From Dethiobacter sp. (GTDB lineage Bacteria; Bacillota; Dethiobacteria; DTU022; UBA8154): DNA of 64,000 nucleotides. Position numbers and translations under genes: made by a program. The stretch is taken from the NCBI GenBank assembly GCA_020725665.1, contig DYEO01000008.1, forward strand, positions 1 through 64,000. The letters run 5' to 3'. This document shows positions 27,268 through 34,730 of the stretch, piece after piece. Numbering within the stretch: the stretch's first letter is position 1; each line of letters opens with the position of its first letter. Under the pieces are notes generated by a model. It was not told the origin of the DNA, did not search any database, and saw only the letters and a program-made list of their open reading frames with translations.

Positions 27268-27307
27268 AAAGGAGGGGTACAGCCTAAGTATCCCTCCTTT
27301 AATCTTT
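27268..27307 (+). terminator. Terminator of hsp20
   Basis: AAAGGAGGG (27268-27276) pairs with CCCTCCTTT (27292-27300), followed by AATCTTT. Confidence 0.75.
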
Positions 27308-27413
27308 AAGCAAGCCCACTAGCTAGAGGAAAATAACTCTTATTGTAGAAAATAAACAGATGCAAAAAAAGCTCATTATCGGTACATACAGCAAGAAAGG
27401 AAGAACACGAGCG

Positions 27414-28121
27414 ATGGAAATTCCGCAAACCGTGGCCCTTGTACCGGCCTTTAACGAGGCGCCGCGCCTGGCTCCTGTGCTGGAGGTAATCCTCTCCTCT
27501 CCCCTTGTACAGAAGACCATCGTTATAGATGACGGCTCCCGTGACAATACATCCAAAGTGGCAGCGGGATACCCTGTGGAATTATTGCGCCTGGAAGAGA
27601 ACCGGGGCAAGGGAGCGGCTTTGCAGGCCGGCCTGCAGCATGCCCCCGGAGCAGCTTTTTACCTTTTTTTAGATGCGGATCTGCTTAATTTCCGGCACGA
27701 GCATATCGCCGCCCTTTTACAACCTTTACAGGAGAATGAGCAGGTAGCCATGAGTGTGGGTATTTTCCGCTCCGGTTATAAAAAGAGTGTAAACCTGGCA
27801 CAGCACTACTTCTCCATCCTCAACGGCCAGCGAGGGTTGCGTCGCAGTTTTGTGGAGATCCTGCCTGATCTTGGCTGGTCCCGTTTCGGCGTGGAGATAC
27901 TGCTCTCACGCTATGCCGCCCTGGCGGGTCTGGAGGTGGCACAACCGGAACTGCGGGGAATCAGCCACGTTACCAAGGAGGAAAAACTGGGCTTTATACG
28001 CGGTTTTGATTACCGCCTGCAGATGTTCAGTGAATGTCTCTTTTCCCTGTTTAACTATAAAAAAATGATGCTGCGCCACCCTGGCAATGTGCCGCCCAAG
28101 GTACTGGCAAAGCTGCGGTAA
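27414..28121 (+). CDS. Family 2 glycosyltransferase
   Basis: About 235 residues, GT-A fold without membrane helices. Donor-site features are LVPAFNEAPRL at the N-terminus, IDDGSRDNTSKVA and the DxD-like FLDADLL; GKGAALQAGL is the segment typical of dolichyl-phosphate-mannose-synthase-like enzymes. The acceptor is unknown. A frame upstream to 27360 adds a basic stretch; ATG 27414 with an upstream AGGAAG is preferred. It is not obviously linked to its neighbours. Confidence 0.85.
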   Translation: MEIPQTVALVPAFNEAPRLAPVLEVILSSPLVQKTIVIDDGSRDNTSKVAAGYPVELLRLEENRGKGAALQAGLQHAPGAAFYLFLDADLLNFRHEHIAALLQPLQENEQVAMSVGIFRSGYKKSVNLAQHYFSILNGQRGLRRSFVEILPDLGWSRFGVEILLSRYAALAGLEVAQPELRGISHVTKEEKLGFIRGFDYRLQMFSECLFSLFNYKKMMLRHPGNVPPKVLAKLR

Positions 28122-28124
28122 CAA

Positions 28125-28158
28125 GTGTAGGGGCGGGTCTCTGCGCCCACCCGCCCAA
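28125..28158. repeat. GC hairpin element, reverse orientation
   Basis: GTAGGGGCGGGTCTCTGCGCCCACCCGCCC lies between the convergent glycosyltransferase and DUF523 genes and could also act as a terminator hairpin. Confidence 0.7.
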
Positions 28159-28162
28159 TGAA

Positions 28163-28183
28163 TGATCTCTGACTTCTGACATG
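28163..28183. repeat. Period-7 array, TGACTTC type
   Basis: TGATCTC TGACTTC TGACATG: three 7-base units directly after the hairpin element. Confidence 0.6.
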
Positions 28184-28194
28184 CGTTTTTGGCG

Positions 28195-28647
28195 CTAGCG
28201 GTCCCGAAAGAACTCCCGTTCACTAAAAAGGGTATAACGGTGCTGCTGCAGCAGGGCGGCTGTCACTCCCATCCCCGCCCGCTTGCACCCGCTGAAAGTG
28301 CCGTCGTGAATACAGTTTACACCGCAGGAAGGGCTGCCGTCTTTCAGAAAAACCCCTTCCGCCCCGTAAAAACGGGCCAGATAAAGGCTCTCATATGCAC
28401 CCCGTAAAAAAAGGGCCGTCACATCTTCTCCCCGCTCATTGCATACAATCCCTTTTCCCGCGAGGACGTCTTCCCCGCTGCCTCCAATAATTTCGGCCGG
28501 GGAACGGGGCGTGGGGAGACCGCCCAACTGTTCCGGACAAAAGGGGACCAGTAAAGTATTGGGCAGAACGGGATTACGGCTTCCCCTGTTACTGCCGCCG
28601 TCATAACGTGATTTTAGTCCCAGCAGGCAAGCGCTGACCAGATACAT
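28195..28647 (-). CDS. DUF523-family protein
   Basis: A 150-residue protein with the DUF523 motifs: VSACLLGLKSRYDGGS at the N-terminus, PFCPEQLGGLPTPR, AEIIGGSGEDVLAG and KDGSPSCGVN. The three conserved Cys suggest a metal or Fe-S role, but no activity is established for the family. It stands alone between convergent and divergent neighbours. Confidence 0.88.
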   Translation of the reverse strand: MYLVSACLLGLKSRYDGGSNRGSRNPVLPNTLLVPFCPEQLGGLPTPRSPAEIIGGSGEDVLAGKGIVCNERGEDVTALFLRGAYESLYLARFYGAEGVFLKDGSPSCGVNCIHDGTFSGCKRAGMGVTAALLQQHRYTLFSEREFFRDR

Positions 28648-28852
28648 CCTTTATTCACCCCAACGTGGAAAACTATACACCGACCCTGCCCAATGCGGCA
28701 GCCACTGCCGGCTGTGACTATATTTTAACCACAGGACGATTGCAGCACAAGCAAACCTTTTTTATTTGCCTGGGGCCCCTTACCTGTGATAAGATATTGA
28801 AAACACAATGGACAGTAAAAAACCAACTTAAATATCAACCAGGAGGAAGAAT

Positions 28853-29485
28853 ATGAACGCGCAAACAGGGGGAGAGAGGGAGAAGTACAATCTTGGCGTA
28901 GCCCGGCAGAAGGCTGCGGCAGCGCTGGCAGGCACCGATCCACGTCATGTTTGCCTGAACAGCGGGGTTATCTACAACCGTGAGCAGGATTGCTACATTC
29001 TGCCCTATTTAAACCGTCGCTACCTCGTAAATCACAGCAGTGGTGAAGTCAGGAATATGCTTGATGGAAGCGGTGTGGCTCCCCATCTGCAGATTATGTT
29101 TCTTCATTATCTGGTTGGAGCGGACGGTACCCCCCTGCATGACGCATGGATCACGTTCAAGGAATTGCCCGGAGGGGGAATTTACGGCGAGCCGTACCGT
29201 AAAAGGGCGATTTTGCCCCTGCTTCGCTATTTCGGCTCCCAGCCGGAAAAATTTATGGAGATTGGAATCTCTCTCGGTGGGGAGGCACATAATTACGGGG
29301 ATCTCTCCCTGAAGCTGCGCCCCTTTCCCCGTATCCCCCTGCTTTTCGTCCTGTGGAAGGGCGACGAAGAGTTTCCCCCTGCGGCCGGCATCCTCTACGA
29401 TGCCTCTGCCGCCCACTACCTGCCCACGGAAGACTATGCCCTTCTACCCGGTTTAATTATTTGGGAAATAGCGGAAAAGCTGTAA
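28853..29485 (+). CDS. DUF3786-family protein
   Basis: A 210-residue cytoplasmic protein. It shows the family pattern: a leading helix (YNLGVARQKAAAAL), YLNRRYLVNHSSGEV, HYLVGADGTPLHDAWITFKE, PGGGIYGEPYRKRA, FPRIPLLFVLWKGDEEFP and SAAHYLPTEDYA near the end. The family is common in acetogens and other anaerobes, sometimes near corrinoid proteins; its function is not known. ATG 28853 follows AGGAGG. Confidence 0.85.
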   Translation: MNAQTGGEREKYNLGVARQKAAAALAGTDPRHVCLNSGVIYNREQDCYILPYLNRRYLVNHSSGEVRNMLDGSGVAPHLQIMFLHYLVGADGTPLHDAWITFKELPGGGIYGEPYRKRAILPLLRYFGSQPEKFMEIGISLGGEAHNYGDLSLKLRPFPRIPLLFVLWKGDEEFPPAAGILYDASAAHYLPTEDYALLPGLIIWEIAEKL

Positions 29486-29524
29486 TTAACCGTCCCTGCA
29501 TCCCTGCTGGAGCTGCTTGCAACG

Positions 29525-29685
29525 ATGAAAGAGTACTTAACCCTGTTGCATTTCTTCCGGCGGCACCGCCGGCGCTATATCCTGGGCGTCGTCTGTTTAT
29601 TGGTTGTGGATTTTTTGCAAATGCTCATCCCCCGGCTGCTCGGTCTTTTTACCGACCGGCTTCTTCTCTTATCCAACCTCCACAC
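29525..29685 (+). pseudogene. 5' fragment of an ABC exporter gene
   Basis: From ATG 29525 the first ~50 codons read like the start of an MsbA/YheI-type ABC exporter: a basic segment (FFRRHRRRYILG) then a membrane helix (VVCLLVVDFLQMLIPRLLGLFTD). At about 29685 the frame passes into sequence that is the antisense of the GerM-domain gene and loses all similarity. No continuation of the transporter was found in the window. The fragment starts 36 bases after the DUF3786 gene. It is either a deletion remnant or an assembly join. Confidence 0.7.
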
Positions 29686-30282
29686 TCAGGGCGCTGCACG
29701 GGGCGCTACCAGACCCCAGTCGGGACTGAGTGGCTCCAGAAGCTCAAGGTGCCCTACCAGGGTATCAACCACTTCACCTTCGATCAGGATCTGCACACGT
29801 TCCACGCCGGGCAGCTCCGCCAGCGTGTTCACGATAGAATATACGGTAAGGATTTCTCCCGTGGAGCCGCCCCAGTGGCTGGTACGCAGCTCCTCGGAAA
29901 AGTCCGCTGCCGCGACCCCGCCCCCGATTTTAACATCCCGTACCTTTACATCGGGAGGAATCGTACGGCCATGAGCAGGATACTCCGGTCCCTCGATCAG
30001 CTCCTCCAGCACCGCAACAGCCGGTTCCCTCCCTTCAAGGGCAAGGGAACGTTCTTCCTTCACCAGCCTGTCACTCTGTTCGTCGGCAAAATAGAGGCTC
30101 ACCGCCCGCCAATTTCCATCAGGCTGCAGTTCTTTATCTTTTTCTTCTGTGGCGGGGGGTGACGGCGGGGTAGGAGCCTCCCGTGGTGCACATCCTGTAA
30201 GAAAGCCAAGCAACAAAAACAGCAATGCCCCCAGGGTAAAGGACCGCATTAAAATTTTCTTTCCCCGATCCATGAGCTTCAC
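29686..30282 (-). CDS. gerM: GerMN-domain lipoprotein
   Basis: A 198-residue exported lipoprotein. The signal ends in a lipobox LTGCAP (Cys near residue 31), then comes a Pro-rich linker and a GerMN domain with VSLYFADEQSDRLVKEER, AVLEELIEGP and VYSIVNTLAELPGVERVQILIEGE. GerM in Bacillus is needed for engulfment and the SpoIIQ-SpoIIIAH ring; the single domain here is a shorter form than Bacillus GerM, which has two. GTG 30282 follows GGAG by 8 bases. Its end adjoins the broken ABC gene. Confidence 0.88.
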   Translation of the reverse strand: MKLMDRGKKILMRSFTLGALLFLLLGFLTGCAPREAPTPPSPPATEEKDKELQPDGNWRAVSLYFADEQSDRLVKEERSLALEGREPAVAVLEELIEGPEYPAHGRTIPPDVKVRDVKIGGGVAAADFSEELRTSHWGGSTGEILTVYSIVNTLAELPGVERVQILIEGEVVDTLVGHLELLEPLSPDWGLVAPRAAP

Positions 30283-30300
30283 GACCTTCTCTCCTTGTTA

Positions 30301-30390
30301 AGTCTAAAGTCCAAAATCCAAGGTCAAAAGTTATTCAGCCAAGACACCCATACTCTCCGACTTTCGACTTTTGACTTTTGACCTTCGACT
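30301..30390. repeat. Two period-7 arrays (AGTCNAA and GACTTTT types)
   Basis: AGTCTAA AGTCCAA AATCCAA GGTCAAA at 30301-30330 and CGACTTT CGACTTT TGACTTT TGACCTT at 30359-30386, facing each other as rough inverted repeats between gerM and the MBL gene. Confidence 0.8.
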
Positions 30391-30393
30391 CAT

Positions 30394-31260
30394 TCATTCT
30401 TTGCGGCGTGGCGCTGTCGCCTCCATAACCCAGATCTCCGTCTCCTGGGGCAGAGTATCCCTGCTGATGGTAACTACGGAATCTTTTTGTTTCGGGACCT
30501 TCTCCACCCCTTTAAGGAATTCATCCAGCGGGGCAATGGGCCAGTTACGCGTGGCTTCGGTGCGATAATGCATGGGCACCACCACAGCCGGCGCCAGCAC
30601 ATCCATCAGTTGCCGCGCCTCAGCCGCATCGATGGTAAAATGACCCCCTACCGGCAGCAGCAATACATGAACCGGTGTAAGTTTCTCCACCTGTTCGGGG
30701 CTTAGCAGGTGCCCCAGATCGCCCAGGTGGACAAGACGCAGTTCTCCCGTGTCAAAAACAAAGACGGCGTTACGGCCCCGCAGCTTACCGGCAGCGGCGT
30801 CATGGTATGTGGGGATGGTAAAGATTTGTATTCCCCCGAGAGAGAGGGAAACGTCTTCCCAGCCCAGGCCGTCCGGACTCAACCCCCGTATCGGTTTGGC
30901 TCCCGAAGCGGCGGCAATATAATTGTGATCCATGTGCTCGTGACTTACAGTGATATAATCGGCCTCCAGATCCAGTTTGCCGTAACCGCAGTTGGGATCA
31001 TAGGGGTCCATTAAGAACCGTGTTTCTCCCACCCGTAACAGGAAAGCGCCATGGCCGAAGTATTGCAGTTCAAGTTCGGCTGCGGCTGCTTCTTGCTCAC
31101 CATTACCCGGTTCAGCCATCTCCTTCTCCTCCCTTACGGTTCTTTGCTTCTCCTCCCCCGGAGCGGTGGCCTTGCGCTCCGAATAAATGTTGTAACCTCC
31201 CCAGATCAATGCCAGCAGCACCACGACCAGCAGCCAGAAAAACCTCTGCTTGAGCATCAT
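30394..31260 (-). CDS. Membrane-anchored MBL-fold hydrolase (UlaG-like)
   Basis: A 288-residue protein. An N-terminal anchor (residues 8-24, FWLLVVVLLALIWGGYN) and a charged linker precede a metallo-beta-lactamase fold: YFGHGAFLLRVG, the metal site SHEHMDHN, HLGDLGH and the last His in VVPMHYR. The pattern fits the UlaG/YtkL group of sugar-lactone or phosphodiester hydrolases, normally cytoplasmic; an external anchored form is less usual. Substrate unknown. Confidence 0.87.
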   Translation of the reverse strand: MMLKQRFFWLLVVVLLALIWGGYNIYSERKATAPGEEKQRTVREEKEMAEPGNGEQEAAAAELELQYFGHGAFLLRVGETRFLMDPYDPNCGYGKLDLEADYITVSHEHMDHNYIAAASGAKPIRGLSPDGLGWEDVSLSLGGIQIFTIPTYHDAAAGKLRGRNAVFVFDTGELRLVHLGDLGHLLSPEQVEKLTPVHVLLLPVGGHFTIDAAEARQLMDVLAPAVVVPMHYRTEATRNWPIAPLDEFLKGVEKVPKQKDSVVTISRDTLPQETEIWVMEATAPRRKE

Positions 31261-31554
31261 TTTACCCTCCCTGTTGTAGCGCGGCTCACCCGGCTGGTGG
31301 CAGCCGCTTTGATTATTCTTCTCTTAAAATCTATGATGGGAGGGGAAAAATCATACAGTGTTCTTTACCCGCAAGTCTTCCATTGGTTTAAGAGTGTGGT
31401 TTTTCGGCAACTTAATAATTATTATCATTATACCATTCTATGGCGGAATATCTACATATTGCCTGATGCTTCAGCAATTTCCTCTCTTTTTCTGCTGCGG
31501 TAAGTGTTATAATTAAAGGAAATAACGTATTGCGCAGAAAGAGAGGCGGTTGCC

Positions 31555-32499
31555 GTGGATCCCGTTACCCACGCGCTGGTAGGGCTGGGGGTAGGAGCTC
31601 TCTCCGGACAAGCCCTCTCTCCATATAATCCTGTATATTGTGCCGCCGTCCTGGGGGCCCTGGCCCCCGATCTTGATGTGCTTGCCATGCTGCGGGGCAG
31701 GGTTTCTTTTATGCGCCAGCACCGGGGAGCATCTCACTCCCTGGCAGGTATAATGCTCATTTCCCTGGCCGTCAGCTTGATCATTTACATTGATTTCGCC
31801 GTCTCCCCCTGGCTTTATCTCCCCTGGGCCCTGGCCGGAGCCTGTTCCCACGTGACCCTGGATTGCCTGAACTCTTATGGAACGCAATTGTGGTGGCCGT
31901 TCAGCAGGAAACGTATTGCCGGGAACCTGCTCATGTTTATGGATCCTTTACTTTTTTCCTTTTTCTTACCGGTAATCTTCTGCCGGCGGGAACCGCAAAC
32001 AGCAGCGCTGGCAGCCTTACTGACAACCGCCTGTTACCTGGCGCTGCGCGGCAGAATGCGCTCCCAGGCTAACCGTTTCCTGCAGGCGGAGTACAATATA
32101 AAGCAGGAAAAGGGAATGCTTATTGTCCTCCCGGCCCTGCACGGCCTGGCCAGCTGGGATTTCCGCATTGAGGGATCGCAGCGCATCCTGCTGGGAACCT
32201 TGAACCTCTTACGGCATAAAATCAGCAACAGCATCACGCTGGAGCGGCAAGCCCACACCGAACTTGTTGAAAAAGCGCTGCAAAGCGGGGCCGGGCGGTT
32301 CTTCCGCCAGCTCACTGCTCATTACCACTTTACCCACTGGGAGGAAAAGGGCCGCCTTTTCGTACGCTTGCTGGACCTGCGCTTCCAGAAACAGCGCGAC
32401 TTTTTTTACCGTCTCACTTTTGTTTTTAACGAGCAACTCAACCTCGAGGAAGCTTCTTTTCACACTCTGCAGGAAACTATTCCCCTGGAGCCGCGCTAA
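31555..32499 (+). CDS. Membrane-bound metal-dependent hydrolase family protein (DUF457/YdjM-like)
   Basis: A 314-residue protein. It begins MDPVTHALVGLGVGALSG, has GALAPDLDVL and HRGASHSL, the His/Asp-rich motifs of the YdjM/DUF457 family, and GACSHVTLDCLNSYG; four or so membrane helices follow. The C-terminal ~130 residues are soluble and rich in Arg. YdjM of E. coli is LexA-regulated; a LexA box was not seen here. GTG 31555 has a GAGAGGCGG ribosome site. Enzymatic activity is not established. Confidence 0.85.
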   Translation: MDPVTHALVGLGVGALSGQALSPYNPVYCAAVLGALAPDLDVLAMLRGRVSFMRQHRGASHSLAGIMLISLAVSLIIYIDFAVSPWLYLPWALAGACSHVTLDCLNSYGTQLWWPFSRKRIAGNLLMFMDPLLFSFFLPVIFCRREPQTAALAALLTTACYLALRGRMRSQANRFLQAEYNIKQEKGMLIVLPALHGLASWDFRIEGSQRILLGTLNLLRHKISNSITLERQAHTELVEKALQSGAGRFFRQLTAHYHFTHWEEKGRLFVRLLDLRFQKQRDFFYRLTFVFNEQLNLEEASFHTLQETIPLEPR

Positions 32500-32517
32500 G
32501 GAGCGACGACGCTCCCA

Positions 32518-32748
32518 TCAGGATTGATCGTCTTTACGCCCGGCAGTGAGCACTCTGAAGATGAAGACAACCAGCAACAAAGCCAGTCCCACATAAAAAA
32601 GAGGAGTAAGAAAGAGGAACGGGGCGAACAAAAGGGCCACCAGCAGCGCTCCCGCGGCAGGTATTAAGAGCAGGTAATAGCGAACCGCAACACGGCGTGG
32701 CCAGAAAAGGAGCAACAAGATCACTACCAGCGTAATGGCAAGATCCAA
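32518..32748 (-). CDS. Small two-helix membrane protein
   Basis: A 76-residue frame from TTG 32748. Two hydrophobic segments (AITLVVILLLLFW and YYLLLIPAAGALLVALLFAPFLFL, then a third shorter one) and a positive tail (RVLTAGRKDDQS) look like a real membrane protein. No family is recognised. It is downstream of the MoaD-like gene on the same strand. The ribosome site (GAAGG) is close to the start, so the assignment is tentative. Confidence 0.5.
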   Translation of the reverse strand: MDLAITLVVILLLLFWPRRVAVRYYLLLIPAAGALLVALLFAPFLFLTPLFYVGLALLLVVFIFRVLTAGRKDDQS

Positions 32749-32888
32749 AGGCCTTCAACCCTTTCCTCAAATAGCGGGTCCCTGGAGAAACTGTGCATAT
32801 CCGGGATTACAGCCAACTAGAAAATCAGTAATGGGCAACTCTGCCGCTACCCATTATCCCATTTGCCCCCATCTCCTGTCAACAGGCC

Positions 32889-33131
32889 TTAACCTCCACC
32901 GAAGAGGGGAAAAAGTTCCAGCGTATCTCCATCATTTAATATGAGGCAGAAATCCCTGTTTAAACGACCGTTGACCCTTACCATGGAAACCTTGCGCATC
33001 TCGATCTGAAGGTGATCGAACAGGTCCAGCAGGCGGCTCCCCGGCGCCAGATCCACATCGATCCCCCGTTCCACGTCATAATCCTGGTAACGCAGGCGGA
33101 AAATGGAGTACAGCTTGACGCGTACGCGCAT
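32889..33131 (-). CDS. moaD: MoaD/ThiS-family sulfur carrier protein
   Basis: An 80-residue beta-grasp protein ending in FGGG, so the C-terminal Gly-Gly (plus one extra Gly) can be adenylated and thiocarboxylated. Conserved segments are VKLYSIFR at the N-terminus and VNGRLNRDFCLILNDGDTLELFPLFGG. MoaD supplies the dithiolene sulfurs of molybdopterin; here it lies in the same operon as a tungsten-type AOR, whose cofactor needs two pterins. A strong ribosome site (GGGGGG) precedes ATG 33131. It could alternatively be a carrier for another sulfur pathway. Confidence 0.88.
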   Translation of the reverse strand: MRVRVKLYSIFRLRYQDYDVERGIDVDLAPGSRLLDLFDHLQIEMRKVSMVRVNGRLNRDFCLILNDGDTLELFPLFGGG

Positions 33132-33169
33132 TTTCTACCCCCCTTCTACACATCTATTTGTCCTGAGCA

Positions 33170-33186
33170 CCTAATAATATATTAGG
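33170..33186. promoter_or_regulatory. AT palindrome upstream of moaD
   Basis: CCTAATA-ATA-TATTAGG is a perfect 7+7 inverted repeat 38 bases before the MoaD start. It is a possible operator; the regulator is unknown. Confidence 0.4.
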
Positions 33187-33188
33187 AA

Positions 33189-33237
33189 CAAGGGCGCGAA
33201 AATGTGCCCTAAATGCAGGCACACAATAGCGCCCTTG
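33189..33237. terminator. Nested hairpin between aminotransferase and moaD
   Basis: CAAGGGCGC (33189-33197) pairs with GCGCCCTTG (33229-33237), and TGTGCC (33203-33208) with GGCACA (33218-33223) inside it. No T tract follows, so it may attenuate or protect mRNA 3' ends in the operon rather than end it. Confidence 0.5.
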
Positions 33238-33248
33238 CCTGGTCAAAA

Positions 33249-34676
33249 TTACTCCAGAATATTCCCCTGGAACTGCTTCAGAACATCCCGCAACAGCTCC
33301 AGAGCTTTGTCCAGATGTTTCTTGGTGATCACCAGCGGGGGCATGAGACGGAGCACGTTGTCGTGGCGGCCGCAAGGGAGCAACAATACTCCCCGGTCGC
33401 GCAACGTCCAGAGAATGGGAATGAGTTCATCAATACGGGTAGGCTGCTTGGTGGTACGGTTTTTCACCAGTTCCACGGCGATCATCAGACCTTTGCCCCG
33501 TACATCCCCGATTATTTCCACTTCACGCATCATATCTTTTAAAACAGCCATGGCATAGTTGCCCAGTTTCTCCGCCCGTTCCACCAGGCCGGCCTGCAGT
33601 AGTTCAATATTGGTGCACGCAACAGCGCAGGTGGTGGCATTGCCGGCGGCAGTGAGCACGTGGCTTAACGGATCCAAAGCGGCGACAATATCTTTGCGGG
33701 CCAGGACCGCACTGCAGGCCAGGTTGCCGCCAAGCGCCTTGCCCAGGGTAATCATATCAGGTGTAACGCCATAGTGCTCGATGGCGAACATCCTACCGGT
33801 ACGGCCCATGCCGGCCTGCACCTCGTCGTCAATATAGAGGATGCCTGCTTTTTCACAGATAGCTTTGATTGCCGGGAGGAAACCATCGGGTGGCGGCACA
33901 TAACCCCCTTCACCCTGTACCGGCTCTACAATGAGCGCTGCCGTATTTTCAATGTCGATCCCGCTGTAGGGGGTAAGCATCTGGTATTCCACGTACTTGG
34001 CACATTCCAGATCGCATCCGGGATATTCCATACGAAAAGGGCAGCGGTAACAGTAGGCATATGGCCCCACATGGTAGACAAACGGCGCCAGCGGCCGGTA
34101 CTTGGAACGGAAAGTAGGTGAGGTTGTAAGGGAAAGTGTCAAGCCGAGGGCGCCATGATAAGCCCCCTGGAAGGCCATAATATATGATTTTCCTGTGGCA
34201 GCCCGGGCGAACTTGCAGGCCATCTCCACCGCCGAACTGCCGCTCAGACCGTAGGCGATCTTTACATTTCCCTTCAATTCTCCCGGAGCAATCTCCTGCA
34301 GCATCTGCCCCAGTTTTACACGGTTGGGGTTGGTAGCATCGGGATTGTGCATGAGCAGGGCGCACTCCCGCTTGATCGTTTCAACCACCCTGGGATGACA
34401 GTGTCCCACGTTGTTTACGGCCACCCCTGCAGTAAGATCGATAAAGCAATTCCCATCCGGATCTTTTACCGTTGCCCCTTTCGCTGCACTCCAAACGGAA
34501 GGGAGGGCATTGGGCATGATCCGTGTGGGTGTCTCGTTAGCCAGCTCCTGCTCCAGCATCTCCCGCCCCAGTGGACCGGGAATCTCGCTGGTGACGATTT
34601 TAGGGGCTTCCCGGAACGACAATTTCGCCATTTCTTTTTCTTTGGCAGCATCAAAGGTGAAATCTTTACTCATCAT
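33249..34676 (-). CDS. Class III aminotransferase (4-aminobutyrate-aminotransferase-like)
   Basis: A 475-residue PLP enzyme. The PLP region reads YGLSGSSAVEMACKFAR, IVEPVQGEGGYVPPP, IDDEVQAGMGRTG and the internal aldimine Lys in ITLGKALGGN. It contains a Cys-rich insert around residues 205-225 (CYRC, then YPGC and EC) that the other class III enzyme in this operon also has. It probably moves the terminal amino group of an omega-amino acid or diamine to pyruvate or 2-oxoglutarate. It follows the AOR by 54 bases. The substrate is not known. Confidence 0.87.
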   Translation of the reverse strand: MMSKDFTFDAAKEKEMAKLSFREAPKIVTSEIPGPLGREMLEQELANETPTRIMPNALPSVWSAAKGATVKDPDGNCFIDLTAGVAVNNVGHCHPRVVETIKRECALLMHNPDATNPNRVKLGQMLQEIAPGELKGNVKIAYGLSGSSAVEMACKFARAATGKSYIMAFQGAYHGALGLTLSLTTSPTFRSKYRPLAPFVYHVGPYAYCYRCPFRMEYPGCDLECAKYVEYQMLTPYSGIDIENTAALIVEPVQGEGGYVPPPDGFLPAIKAICEKAGILYIDDEVQAGMGRTGRMFAIEHYGVTPDMITLGKALGGNLACSAVLARKDIVAALDPLSHVLTAAGNATTCAVACTNIELLQAGLVERAEKLGNYAMAVLKDMMREVEIIGDVRGKGLMIAVELVKNRTTKQPTRIDELIPILWTLRDRGVLLLPCGRHDNVLRLMPPLVITKKHLDKALELLRDVLKQFQGNILE

Positions 34677-34730
34677 TTATCCTCCTTAAAGGAATCCTGG
34701 TATCGTCACCGCAGGTGGCGACATGGGCGT

